53,490 nucleotides of DNA, taken from the NCBI GenBank assembly GCA_001627925.1, contig LUQC01000053.1:1-53490 (forward strand). The letters are read 5' to 3'. The notes under the pieces were generated by a model. It had not been told where the DNA came from. It searched no databases and saw only the letters and a program-made list of their open reading frames with translations. Made by a program: the position numbers and the translations under genes. Of the stretch, positions 38,151 to 47,519 are shown one piece after another (the stretch's first letter is position 1; each line of letters opens with the position of its first letter). This stretch comes from Rhodobacteraceae bacterium REDSEA-S34_B6 (GTDB lineage Bacteria > Pseudomonadota > Alphaproteobacteria > Rhodobacterales > Rhodobacteraceae).

Positions 38151-39542
38151 ATGATACCCGAAAATGCGTTAACAGTTTCCAGAGATAATCAACGTAGTCG
38201 ATGGATAAGACTGCGAACAATGATTTTATTGCGTTGGGTTGCAATACTTGGTCAAAGTGCGGCAGTTCTGGTCGCTGTGCAGTTTTACAATTTGCGCTTA
38301 GAGCTAGATCTAATCATTTTTGCCATTGGAATATCAGTTGCAGGCAATCTTGTAGCTATGTTTGTTTTTCCGGAAAATGAACGTTTATCTGAAAAGCAAA
38401 ATATGGCAATGATATTATTTGATCTACTGCAGTTACTTTTACTGCTTTTTTTTACTGGCGGGCTCAACAATCCCTTTGCAGTTTTAGTTATTGCTCCTGT
38501 CGCTATCTCTGCTACCTCATTGCCTGTAAGATATACTTTTTCGCTTGGCATTATAGCCATATTTGCAGTCACTTTGCTGGCTAATTACAATTATCCTTTA
38601 TTAACAGAACAAGGGTTTATTTTAAGAGTACCCAATATTTTTATTTTTGGAAACTGGACTGCTATAGTTATCTCAATGCTATTTTTAAGTTTCTATTCTC
38701 GGAAGGTTACGGTTGAAGTTAACGATATGTCAGATGCATTATTTGCTACCCAGATGGCGCTTTCTCGAGAACAAAAGCTCACGGATTTAGGGGGTGTCGT
38801 TGCAGCAGCGGCGCATGAACTTGGTACACCACTAGCAACTATTAAACTGGCTAGTAGTGAGTTAATGGATGAATTAAAGGACAAAAAAGACCTCTGGGAA
38901 GATGCCGTTTTAATAAGAGACCAAGCGGATCGTTGCCGTGATATTCTGCAGTCTATGGGTCAAGCTGGTAAAGATGATCAGCATATGCGTAATGCGCCCG
39001 TATCTGAAGTTATTCGAGAAGCAGCAGAGCCTCACTCGGATCGCGGGAAAGAGATTATTTTTGAGCTGAATCTAAAATCAAAAGAAGATATATCGCAACC
39101 CTTAATCCAACGTCGACCAGAGATAATTCATGGTCTTAGAAATATGATTCAAAATGCGATTGATTTTGCAAATAATAAGGTGTGGATTGTGCTCAGTTGG
39201 AGTGAAACAGATATAAAAATCGCAATCAATGATGATGGTCCCGGTTTCCCTTTGCAAATGATTTCACGGATTGGGGATCCTTTTGTAAGTTATCGGAAAG
39301 CCTCTTCACCTCGCCTCAAACAGATAGATTATCAAGGTATGGGACTTGGCCTGTTCATAGCAAAAACCTTATTGGAGCGAACAAATGCAAAGCTGAGTTT
39401 TTCAAATGGTGGCGCTAAAGAAATTGAAAATTCAAAAAATGTTACCCAAATTGGCGCTATCGTTGAAATTGTTTGGCTTAGATCAGATATCGAAGCGCAA
39501 AATAATTTTTTGGGTGAAAATGAAAACTTACAGGTGTTCTAG
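38151..39542 (+). CDS. regB: Redox sensor histidine kinase RegB (PrrB/ActS)
   Basis: RegB is a membrane kinase that phosphorylates RegA when the respiratory chain is reduced. Six membrane helices fill about residues 22-182, with the ubiquinone-site motif GGLNNPF at 103-109. The H-box is AAHELGTPLATIKLA with H222. C262 in ADRCRDILQSMG corresponds to the redox-active Cys of Rhodobacter RegB. The ATPase domain shows NAIDFA, DDGPGF and GMGLGLFIAKTLL. Length 463 aa is normal. Photosynthesis genes are not seen here, so it most likely serves respiratory control. Confidence 0.95.
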   Translation: MIPENALTVSRDNQRSRWIRLRTMILLRWVAILGQSAAVLVAVQFYNLRLELDLIIFAIGISVAGNLVAMFVFPENERLSEKQNMAMILFDLLQLLLLLFFTGGLNNPFAVLVIAPVAISATSLPVRYTFSLGIIAIFAVTLLANYNYPLLTEQGFILRVPNIFIFGNWTAIVISMLFLSFYSRKVTVEVNDMSDALFATQMALSREQKLTDLGGVVAAAAHELGTPLATIKLASSELMDELKDKKDLWEDAVLIRDQADRCRDILQSMGQAGKDDQHMRNAPVSEVIREAAEPHSDRGKEIIFELNLKSKEDISQPLIQRRPEIIHGLRNMIQNAIDFANNKVWIVLSWSETDIKIAINDDGPGFPLQMISRIGDPFVSYRKASSPRLKQIDYQGMGLGLFIAKTLLERTNAKLSFSNGGAKEIENSKNVTQIGAIVEIVWLRSDIEAQNNFLGENENLQVF

Positions 39543-39584
39543 ATTACTTAAAAGTAATATTAGCGTTCGTAAGATCCTATATTT

Positions 39585-40088
39585 ATGAAAGAATTCATTT
39601 TGCTTAATCAGACTTTTGAAACTAATAGTATCAATGAAAAGGAAATGGCTGAGCTCGCCAAACAAATTGGTCAGATTATACAGTTTGATGACACTCTATT
39701 GCTGTCGGGAGAAATAGGCGCTGGCAAAAGCTATTTTTGCCGAAAACTCATTCAGTCCCGGCAACTTTATCCGGAAGAAGTGCCATCCCCAACGTTTACC
39801 TTGGTTCAGACATACGAGACAAATTCAGGTGAAATTTGGCATGTGGACCTATACCGCCTAACAAGCGCCGAAGCTTTGATAGAATTGGGTCTTTCTGAAG
39901 CTTTTGAGGAGAAAATCTGCCTGATTGAATGGCCAGATTTGGCGCTTGAGATAGTGCCAGAAAATGCTCTCAATTTAGAGATTTTGATCTCTAGCGAACA
40001 GCAGCGAAAGGTCAAGTTCAGCTGGACTTGCTCAAATACGTGGAGCAAGCGTATTGAAGCTATTTCGGAAAATTTTATCGCAAAATAA
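39585..40088 (+). CDS. tsaE: tRNA threonylcarbamoyladenosine synthesis ATPase TsaE
   Basis: TsaE is the ATPase that resets the TsaBD complex during t6A synthesis. The P-loop GEIGAGKS is at 42-49; EVPSPTFTLVQTYE is the family signature; HVDLYRL and LIEWPDL follow. Length 167 aa is normal. It lies 42 bases after regB and 73 before addB. In many Rhodobacterales and Caulobacter a sugar kinase (amgK) and nucleotidyltransferase (murU) come between tsaE and addB, but here they do not. Confidence 0.93.
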   Translation: MKEFILLNQTFETNSINEKEMAELAKQIGQIIQFDDTLLLSGEIGAGKSYFCRKLIQSRQLYPEEVPSPTFTLVQTYETNSGEIWHVDLYRLTSAEALIELGLSEAFEEKICLIEWPDLALEIVPENALNLEILISSEQQRKVKFSWTCSNTWSKRIEAISENFIAK

Positions 40089-40090
40089 AA

Positions 40091-40112
40091 ATCCTTTTTG
40101 TGGGAAAAGGAT
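40091..40112 (+). terminator. Hairpin between tsaE and addB
   Basis: ATCCTTTT and AAAAGGAT pair perfectly over eight bases around the loop TGTGGG, starting two bases after the tsaE stop. Only a poor T stretch (AGTTTGG) follows, so it may be a weak terminator, a processing site, or protect the upstream mRNA end. addB begins 49 bases later. Confidence 0.4.
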
Positions 40113-40161
40113 AGTTTGGTAGCTTGATTAAGGCCAGAATTATCTTTATTTTCCAACTCTC

Positions 40162-43101
40162 ATGATACTAGAAAAAAAAATATTTGGGATGCCTTGTGGA
40201 GTAGATTTTCCAAGGTCTTTGGCTTCTGGGATTCTTAAATTTTTTTCAGCTCATCCTCCAGAAGTTTTGGCTAGAGTAAATATAGTAGTAAACACCAAAC
40301 GTATGCGACTTCGATTATTGGAAGAGTTTGCATCATTAGGTTCAATCCTAATTCCTAAAGTACATGTAGTGTCGGATTTATCAGAATTGATAGGCACTTT
40401 TAAAGACCCAAATCCTAAGTCGCATTTGCAATATAGATTTGAGCTAATGGTTTTGGTTCAAAAATTAATCGAACAGCAACCTGATCTAGCATCAAAATCG
40501 GCACTTTATGATCTCACTGATAATTTAGCAAAATTAATAGATGAATTACAGGGTGAGAACGTCACACCGAGTATAATAAAAAAATTAAATGTAGAGGACC
40601 AATCAGGTCATTGGCAACGTATTCTGCATTTTGTCGATATCGTAACAACCTATCTTGAGAAAAGAAATTTGGAGCCAGATTCTGAAGGTTTTCAAAGAAA
40701 TCAAGTTCGCGCATTACTAAAAGGTTGGGAAGAATTCCCGCCAGAAAACTACATCTTTATAGCGGGGTCAACTGGTTCACGTGGTACGACTTTAGAATTA
40801 ATAAAAGGAATCTATGGGCTCAATAAGGGTGTTGTTGTGTTGCCTGGATTTGATTTTCATATGCCGGAAACAGTTTTAGGCAGTATTTCTGATCCACTTA
40901 TTGGTGAAGATCACCCCCAATATCGGTTTGTTAAAATGCTCAAAGGTTTAAACGTCAAATATAAGGATGTTGATATTTGGCCGACAGGATCACCCCCAAG
41001 TATTCCTCGCAACAAACTAATTTCCCTTGCTTTGCGTCCAGCGCCTTTCACGGATAGTTGGATGTCAGAAGGTCCTAAGCTAGAATGCTTGGATCGTGCC
41101 TGTGAAGGGTTAAGTTTATTTGAAGCTGAGAACCAAAGAGAAGAAGCTTTGGCCATAGCAATGGTTTTAAGAAAGGCAGCGGACCAAAACAAAAGAGCCG
41201 CTCTGGTGACTCCAGATCGGAGACTTGCTCGCCAAGTAACTGCTGAACTTTTGAGATGGGGAATTATTCCGGATGATAGTGCAGGACTCTCATTTCATCT
41301 AACATTGCCAGGGCGGTTTCTCAGAAAAGTATCTGCAATTTTTAATAGGTCGCCAACTGCTTCTGAATTAATTGCAATATTAAAAAACCCAATATGTCAT
41401 AGTGATGACGAAAACCGTGGGAAACATTTGCGTCTAGTAACAAAACTAGAAACTTTTCTTAGAAAAAATACAATAATTGATCCCACTGTTGATCATCTAA
41501 ATAAGTTTTTGAAAGAAAATAATCAGGAATTTTCTCAAAAATGGGTAAAATGGTTATCAATTTTTTTAGAAAAATTTCAAAATGAGGGACAGCAAGAACT
41601 GGGGTATTGGCTTTGTGAACATATATCTACAGCTGAGTACCTGGCAGTGGGTTGCGATCCGCTAGAAGAAAAAACGTCTGGCTCTTTATGGCAAAATGAT
41701 GCTGGTGAGATGGCGAAAAAGATAGTTGATAATATTTTTGCGGTAGCCAGTTCTGCGCCATCAATTTCTTCCTCAGATTACAATAAAATGCTTAATACAA
41801 TTTTCTCTAGCTATGAGGTAAGAAATTCGCATATTTCACATGATAATATTTTAATTTGGGGAACACTAGAAGCTCGTGCCAATGGAACAGATTTACTAAT
41901 TTTAAGTGGTCTGAATGAGGGTGTCTGGCCAGCGCAGCCAGAGCCAGATCAATGGATGAACAGAAAAATGCGTATAGATGCCGGACTACTACTGCCTGAA
42001 AGGAGGATAGGTCTATCAGCTCATGATTTCCAACAAGCTATGGGTGCAAATGAAGTTTGGATAACTAGATCTAAGAGAAACTCTGAATCGGAAACAACTC
42101 CGTCACGTTGGCTAAATAGGTTAATTAACTTACTTGCGGGACTTAATTCTAATGGAGGGAAACTTGCTCTTGAAAATATGCGAAGTCGAGGTTCTCAACA
42201 TTTATTGTTTTTAAATGAATTAGAAAAAACAAAGAATATAAAAAAGCCCTCTAGGCCTGAACCAATCCCGCCTTTAAAAGTAAGGCCAAAAAAACTATCA
42301 GTAACAGAAATCAAAACGTTAATCCGTGATCCGTACTCTATTTACGCTCGTCACATATTAAAAATTGAACCGTTGGAGCGTCTAGATAAGGTTTCTGCTT
42401 ACGCGTTACGCGGGATCGTTTATCATTCAATCTTTGAGAATTTTGTGATGAATTGGAATTCTGATGCTGATTTAAAGAGCCACCAAGAAAATCTGGAGAA
42501 GATAGCATCCGATGTAATTAAAGTCGGTACTTCAAATAAAATCCTGCAAAACTTCTGGAGAAAGGGAATAAACGATATCTCGTTGTCATTTATTAAAGAC
42601 GAAATCGAGCGTCAACAGGAGGCTACGCCTTCAGCTTTTGAACGAAGCGGTAAATTGTATATTGGGGGCTTAAATTTTGAAATATCTGGAAAAGCTGACA
42701 GAATAGATTTGAATAAAAATGGTGGTGCAATTATTTATGATTACAAGTCAGGAACTTTACCATCTTTAAAACAGCAAGTTGCTTACGATAAACAGCTTTA
42801 TCTACTTTCACTGATCCTGCAAAACGGTGGTTTTGAAGGAATTAGTAGCACTAAAGTGGACGCCGCTTTCTTCGTTCCAGTTAAGCCAAACGTAAAGAAA
42901 ATACATATTCCGGTTGATTTGGAGAGTGTAGAAGAGTTTGAGGTTAAGCTAGGTGAATTGCTCTCTGCTTATCTAATGCTCTCAACAGGCTTTAAGGCTC
43001 GGCGTGCTCTTTTCTTAAAACAGGACTACTCTCCATATGATCAAATTTCACGTTATGGTGAATGGGATACATCTGATAAATGTGAAATTGAAATTTTATG
43101 A
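40162..43101 (+). CDS. addB: Double-strand break repair protein AddB
   Basis: AddB forms, with AddA, the helicase-nuclease that resects broken DNA ends for RecA. The alphaproteobacterial type (979 aa) lacks a clear Walker A, and none is seen near the N-terminus. The C-terminal RecB-like nuclease is plain: GKADRIDLN near 843 and YDYKSG near 858 give the D-x(n)-D-x-K catalytic set, with QLYLLSLIL after it. An upstream segment LSGLNEGVWPAQPEPDQWMNR is typical of the family. The stop overlaps the addA ATG as ATGA. Confidence 0.94.
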   Translation: MILEKKIFGMPCGVDFPRSLASGILKFFSAHPPEVLARVNIVVNTKRMRLRLLEEFASLGSILIPKVHVVSDLSELIGTFKDPNPKSHLQYRFELMVLVQKLIEQQPDLASKSALYDLTDNLAKLIDELQGENVTPSIIKKLNVEDQSGHWQRILHFVDIVTTYLEKRNLEPDSEGFQRNQVRALLKGWEEFPPENYIFIAGSTGSRGTTLELIKGIYGLNKGVVVLPGFDFHMPETVLGSISDPLIGEDHPQYRFVKMLKGLNVKYKDVDIWPTGSPPSIPRNKLISLALRPAPFTDSWMSEGPKLECLDRACEGLSLFEAENQREEALAIAMVLRKAADQNKRAALVTPDRRLARQVTAELLRWGIIPDDSAGLSFHLTLPGRFLRKVSAIFNRSPTASELIAILKNPICHSDDENRGKHLRLVTKLETFLRKNTIIDPTVDHLNKFLKENNQEFSQKWVKWLSIFLEKFQNEGQQELGYWLCEHISTAEYLAVGCDPLEEKTSGSLWQNDAGEMAKKIVDNIFAVASSAPSISSSDYNKMLNTIFSSYEVRNSHISHDNILIWGTLEARANGTDLLILSGLNEGVWPAQPEPDQWMNRKMRIDAGLLLPERRIGLSAHDFQQAMGANEVWITRSKRNSESETTPSRWLNRLINLLAGLNSNGGKLALENMRSRGSQHLLFLNELEKTKNIKKPSRPEPIPPLKVRPKKLSVTEIKTLIRDPYSIYARHILKIEPLERLDKVSAYALRGIVYHSIFENFVMNWNSDADLKSHQENLEKIASDVIKVGTSNKILQNFWRKGINDISLSFIKDEIERQQEATPSAFERSGKLYIGGLNFEISGKADRIDLNKNGGAIIYDYKSGTLPSLKQQVAYDKQLYLLSLILQNGGFEGISSTKVDAAFFVPVKPNVKKIHIPVDLESVEEFEVKLGELLSAYLMLSTGFKARRALFLKQDYSPYDQISRYGEWDTSDKCEIEIL

Positions 43102-46100
43102 AAACTAATTCTGCAACAAATGCTCAAATAGCTGCATCAGATGCCAAATTATCAACGTGGCTGACCGCAAATGCTGGATCTGGTAAGACAAAAGTTTTGA
43201 TAGATAGGGTCGCGCGTTTACTCCTCGATGGTGTACAGCCAGAGCAAATTTTATGTTTAACGTACACAAAAGCTGCTGCGGCGGAAATGAAAAATAGGCT
43301 GTTTCATCGGCTTGGAAAATGGGCAATGTTAGCAGACCAGGAACTGAATTTTAGTCTTCTTGAGATGGGTGTTAATACGCAACTCGGGACCGAGGAGCTT
43401 AAAAAGGCAAGAACATTGTTCGCGCGTGCTATAGAGGTGCCCGGGGGATTAAAAATTCAAACAATACATGCATTTTGCGCATCGTTATTGAGAAAATTTC
43501 CTCTTGAGGCAGGTATATCGCCACAGTTTAGAGAATTAGATGAAAGAGGACAGCGTGAACTTTATTTGAAAGTTCTTGAGCTGATTTCTAAAGATAAATT
43601 AACCCAAGAAAGTTTTGAACATTTTTTAAAGATTGCCAATGCAAGTAATTGGGAAGAGATAATTTTAAAAATTGTTTCAAAAAGGCATGTTTTTTCAAAA
43701 AATAAAAGCCGTGTAGAAATATTTGAAGCCTTTAATCTAAATAGCAATGTTTCAATAGACGAGGATATAAGTGCTCATTTTGAACAAAATACCCTAAATT
43801 TAGTTAGAAAGATATCTGATTGCTTAAAAAAATCTTCAAGTAAGGCTGATCAAAAGACTGCTAAAGAACTATCTGAAATTGCTTCTATTAATTTGGCCAG
43901 CATTCAGCTTCTCGAAAAAATTTTTCTTTATGGCAAAAGTGCTAAATCTCCATTCACGGCGAAGTTAGGAAAATTTTCAACGAAAGAAGTGAGAAGTAGT
44001 TTCTTAATTCATTTTATGGATGATATTGATGACTTTATGGTTCGTCTTGAACACTTCAGGAGTAGGCGACTTTCTTATCGGGCAGCTGAGGCTTCATTAT
44101 CCATTCACAAATTCGCTGAAACGTTTCTGGCGGTTTACAAAGCTCAAAAGCATATCAAAAGTCTTGTAGATTTTGACGATTTGATAGACATCACAGTCAA
44201 TCTTCTTACTACCGCAGAAGTTGCGGACTGGGTGTTATATCGACTAGATGGTGGTATAGATCATATTTTAGTTGATGAAGCTCAGGATACTAGTCCTTCT
44301 CAATGGAGGGTGATTGAAACTTTAGCTCAAGAATTAACAAGTGGGCAGGGCGCAAGATCAAGTAAGCCGCGAACAATTTTCGTCGTTGGAGATCAAAAGC
44401 AATCCATCTATTCATTTCAGGGTGCTGATCCAGCTCAACTTGATAGGGTTCGTGATAGTTTCTCAGCAAAGTTAGAAGGGGCTGATAAAAATCTGCAAGT
44501 GGCTTCTCTCGACTACTCATTTAGATCTTCAAAAACCATTTTGAGTCTTGTTGATAAAATTTTTGGAAATACCAATAAGGATAGCTTTGGTTGGGGGCGG
44601 AACCATTTAGCATTCAAGGCAGATTTACCAGGTCGTATTGATTTATGGCCAATTATTCCAAAAACAATGAATCCAAATTTGTTAAAATGGGAAGAACCAT
44701 TGGAGCTGATTAGTGATGCTAATCATTTTATAAGTTTAGCCCGATTGATAGCCCAAGAAATAAAAAGAATGATAGATCAGAGGGTTCAAATACCAGAGCA
44801 GAAAAATATCCAGCAAAAGCCTACCTTTCGTCCAGTTCGGGCAGGTGATTTTTTAATTCTTGTTCAGCGCCGGTCAGAAATATTTCACGAAATAATAAGG
44901 GCCTGCAAAGATGTCGATTTGCCAATAGGCGGTGCTGATAGATTGCGTTTAGCCGGTGAGCTTGCGATCAAAGATATATGCAATTTTCTTTCATTTATTG
45001 ATAATGCAGACGATGATTTTTCACTAGCGGCAGTTTTAAAGTCACCATTGTTTGGCTGGAATGAGAAGCAGTTGTTTGACCTGGCCCATTCTCGTGAGGA
45101 TATGACGTTATGGCAAGCAATGAGAAAAAATCCGAAGAAATTTTCAAACGAGCTGAATGTTTTCGAGGACCTAAGATCTGTTGCTGATTTTTTGAGGCCT
45201 TATGAATTAATCGAACGAATATTAATTCTTCACAAAGGACGGTCTTTATTAATTGGTAGACTTGGAAAAGAAGCAGAAGAGGGTATCGACACATTACTGA
45301 GCCAGGCAATGAATTATGAAATTTCTGAGATACCAAGTTTGACGGGGTTTCTGTCATGGATCTCTGATGAAAATATTGAAATTAAGAGGCAATTCGATAG
45401 CTCCATGAATCAAATTAGAGTAATGACTATTCATGGTGCCAAGGGACTGGAAGCTCCAATAGTAATTTTACCTGAGACTAATGACTTCAAAGATGATCTG
45501 TCAGATGAGATATTATTTACTGATAATATTGCATTGAAAAAGTTTTCCAGCACGGAGCGGTGTAGTAAAACAACTGAAATTTATAATAGCCAAAAGCAAA
45601 AAAACGCTGAGGAACGCGACCGTTTGTTATACGTTGCATTAACGCGGTCTGAGGTTTGGTTGATAGTGGCCGCAGCAGGTAATGTATCCGATTTTGGTAA
45701 TAGTTGGTATAAAAAAATTGAGAAAGGCCTTGTTGATCTTAATGCTGTTTCAGAGAAATTTTTGAATGGTGAAGGTCTTTGCCATAAGCATGTTGATTGG
45801 TGTTATGACCCTTCTTCTGAATATTTAATTCAAGAGAAAATAGAAGTAAATTTGCCAACTATTTTTACAGAAAACGTAAAGTCACCACTAAAACTTGAGA
45901 AATTTATTAACCCGTCAAATCTATCAGGCTCTAAGACTATTCAAACTATTGATAATGAACTTCACGGTGATGATGCTAAGATTTTTGGTACTATAGTGCA
46001 TCTGCTTTTGGAGAAACTACCAAAAATTAATCCGAATAACTGGCAAACTACACTGCCTAATATTTTAAAGTGGGCAGATATAAATGTGTCTGACGAAATT

Positions 46101-46490
46101 CAGAACAAAGCTTATAAGCAGGCAAAAAAAATAATAAATAACCCAAGTTTTGAATTTATATTTGCTCCTGAGACTTTAGCAGAGGTCCAGTTTTCAACAA
46201 TTGTGGAGCCTCTTGGAAAGTTACCTATTTTTGGGGTGATTGATAGGCTTGTATTGTCTGAAGACTTAGCATGCATAATCGACTTTAAAACTAATCGGGA
46301 GGTGCCTTCATGCGTTGATCAGGTACCCCTTGGGATTCTACAACAGATGGGTGCGTATGCTGCATCGATGCAAAAAGTATTTCCAGAAAAAAATATAGAA
46401 TTAGGAATTATTTGGACCCATTCAGCAGAGTTAATGAAAATCGATGTAAATACAGCTTTAAGTTCGATAGAACCCATTCGAATGACTTGA
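43098..46490 (+). CDS. addA: Double-strand break repair helicase-nuclease AddA
   Basis: AddA is the SF1A helicase motor and one nuclease of the AddAB complex. Walker A ANAGSGKT is at 24-31; CLTYTKAAAAEM, LVDEAQDTSPSQW (Walker B), VGDQKQSIYSFQGA, MTIHGAKGLE (near 775) and LLYVALTRS (near 844) are helicase motifs in order. The C-terminal nuclease has GVIDRLVL near 1046 and IIDFKTNR near 1060. Length 1130 aa is ordinary for alphaproteobacteria. It is coupled to addB and followed by trxA after a structured 53-base gap. Confidence 0.96.
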   Translation: MKTNSATNAQIAASDAKLSTWLTANAGSGKTKVLIDRVARLLLDGVQPEQILCLTYTKAAAAEMKNRLFHRLGKWAMLADQELNFSLLEMGVNTQLGTEELKKARTLFARAIEVPGGLKIQTIHAFCASLLRKFPLEAGISPQFRELDERGQRELYLKVLELISKDKLTQESFEHFLKIANASNWEEIILKIVSKRHVFSKNKSRVEIFEAFNLNSNVSIDEDISAHFEQNTLNLVRKISDCLKKSSSKADQKTAKELSEIASINLASIQLLEKIFLYGKSAKSPFTAKLGKFSTKEVRSSFLIHFMDDIDDFMVRLEHFRSRRLSYRAAEASLSIHKFAETFLAVYKAQKHIKSLVDFDDLIDITVNLLTTAEVADWVLYRLDGGIDHILVDEAQDTSPSQWRVIETLAQELTSGQGARSSKPRTIFVVGDQKQSIYSFQGADPAQLDRVRDSFSAKLEGADKNLQVASLDYSFRSSKTILSLVDKIFGNTNKDSFGWGRNHLAFKADLPGRIDLWPIIPKTMNPNLLKWEEPLELISDANHFISLARLIAQEIKRMIDQRVQIPEQKNIQQKPTFRPVRAGDFLILVQRRSEIFHEIIRACKDVDLPIGGADRLRLAGELAIKDICNFLSFIDNADDDFSLAAVLKSPLFGWNEKQLFDLAHSREDMTLWQAMRKNPKKFSNELNVFEDLRSVADFLRPYELIERILILHKGRSLLIGRLGKEAEEGIDTLLSQAMNYEISEIPSLTGFLSWISDENIEIKRQFDSSMNQIRVMTIHGAKGLEAPIVILPETNDFKDDLSDEILFTDNIALKKFSSTERCSKTTEIYNSQKQKNAEERDRLLYVALTRSEVWLIVAAAGNVSDFGNSWYKKIEKGLVDLNAVSEKFLNGEGLCHKHVDWCYDPSSEYLIQEKIEVNLPTIFTENVKSPLKLEKFINPSNLSGSKTIQTIDNELHGDDAKIFGTIVHLLLEKLPKINPNNWQTTLPNILKWADINVSDEIQNKAYKQAKKIINNPSFEFIFAPETLAEVQFSTIVEPLGKLPIFGVIDRLVLSEDLACIIDFKTNREVPSCVDQVPLGILQQMGAYAASMQKVFPEKNIELGIIWTHSAELMKIDVNTALSSIEPIRMT

Positions 46491-46529
46491 CCTTTCTACT
46501 ATGCGATCATAGTTTCTTACCAGGTCAAG
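46486..46529 (+). repeat. Nested inverted repeats between addA and trxA
   Basis: CTTGACCT (46486-46493), which contains the addA stop, is complementary to AGGTCAAG (46522-46529). Inside lies a second perfect inverted repeat, ACTATG-CGAT-CATAGT (46498-46513). The RNA could form a two-tier hairpin just before the trxA ribosome-binding site. It could stop readthrough from addA, protect RNA ends, or regulate trxA. Confidence 0.5.
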
Positions 46530-46543
46530 TTTAGGAGAACTCC

Positions 46544-46864
46544 ATGGCAACAGTAGCAGTAACCGATGCAACATTTGATACAGAAGTTAAGAATTCAGAC
46601 ATACCTGTAGTAGTAGATTTTTGGGCAGAATGGTGCGGTCCATGCAAACAGATTGGGCCTGCATTGGAAGAGTTGGCAACGGAGCTAAAAGGAAAAGTCA
46701 AAATAGCAAAGGTTGACGTTGATACAAACCCTAGTGCAGCTGCTTCGATGGGTGTTCGAGGAATTCCAGCATTGTTTATCTTTAAAGATGGTGAGGTAGT
46801 TTCTAATCGTGCCGGAGCCGCTCCAAAAGCCGCACTACAAAGTTGGATTGAAGAAAGTATCTAG
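46544..46864 (+). CDS. trxA: Thioredoxin
   Basis: A small cytoplasmic disulfide reductase that keeps ribonucleotide reductase, PAPS reductase and other targets reduced. WAEWCGPCK gives the redox pair C31 and C34; [15 protein letters not shown] and the cis-Pro segment [12 protein letters not shown] complete the fold. Length 106 aa is exact for thioredoxin 1. AGGAG precedes the ATG by seven bases. It follows addA, a conserved order in alphaproteobacteria. Confidence 0.97.
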   Translation: MATVAVTDATFDTEVKNSDIPVVVDFWAEWCGPCKQIGPALEELATELKGKVKIAKVDVDTNPSAAASMGVRGIPALFIFKDGEVVSNRAGAAPKAALQSWIEESI

Positions 46865-46947
46865 ATCTTAATTCGAAATTTAGCCTTTTTGTTCTGTTCG
46901 AGACTAAAGTATTGTTTAAGCCAGTTTTTTGGTGAGGTGTAGACCCA

Positions 46948-47499
46948 ATGGCACAACCGGAATTTAATACATGGCATGGCACCACAATTATTGGTGTTAA
47001 AAAGGGCGGAAAAGTAGTTATTGCCGGTGATGGCCAAGTTAGCTTGGGTCAAACAGTTATAAAAGGGACGGCTAAGAAGGTTCGAAAGTTGTCACCAGGT
47101 GGACATGATGTGGTGGCCGGGTTTGCTGGGTCTACGGCGGATGCATTTACACTGTTAGAACGTTTAGAAGCTAAATTGGATGCGATGCCTGGTCAGTTGG
47201 CTAGAGCATCTGTGGAGTTGGCCAAAGATTGGAGGACAGATAAGTATCTCCAAAAACTGGAGGCTATGCTGATTGTTACTGATGGCAAGCAATTGCTTGT
47301 CATTACTGGGGCTGGAGATGTTTTGGAGCCGGAGCATAATGTTGCAGCAATTGGTTCTGGTGGTAATTATGCGTTGGCAGCAGCCAGAGGTATGATGGAT
47401 AGTAAAAAGAGCGCTGAAGATATAGCTCGTCAAGCTATGGCAATAGCAGCTGATATATGTGTCTACACCAATGGGAAGCTTACGGTTGAGACACTTTAA
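46948..47499 (+). CDS. hslV: HslV, ATP-dependent protease proteolytic subunit
   Basis: HslV (ClpQ) is the dodecameric threonine protease driven by the HslU ATPase, removing damaged and short-lived proteins. A short propeptide of 11 residues ends in WHG, and the mature chain starts with T12-T13, the N-terminal nucleophile. [22 protein letters not shown] and [14 protein letters not shown] are family landmarks. Length 183 aa is normal. hslU follows at 20 bases, so they form an operon. No clear heat-shock promoter was found in the 83 bases before it. Confidence 0.96.
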   Translation: MAQPEFNTWHGTTIIGVKKGGKVVIAGDGQVSLGQTVIKGTAKKVRKLSPGGHDVVAGFAGSTADAFTLLERLEAKLDAMPGQLARASVELAKDWRTDKYLQKLEAMLIVTDGKQLLVITGAGDVLEPEHNVAAIGSGGNYALAAARGMMDSKKSAEDIARQAMAIAADICVYTNGKLTVETL

Positions 47500-47519
47500 T
47501 TTTTTCTGGAGAATAAAAA

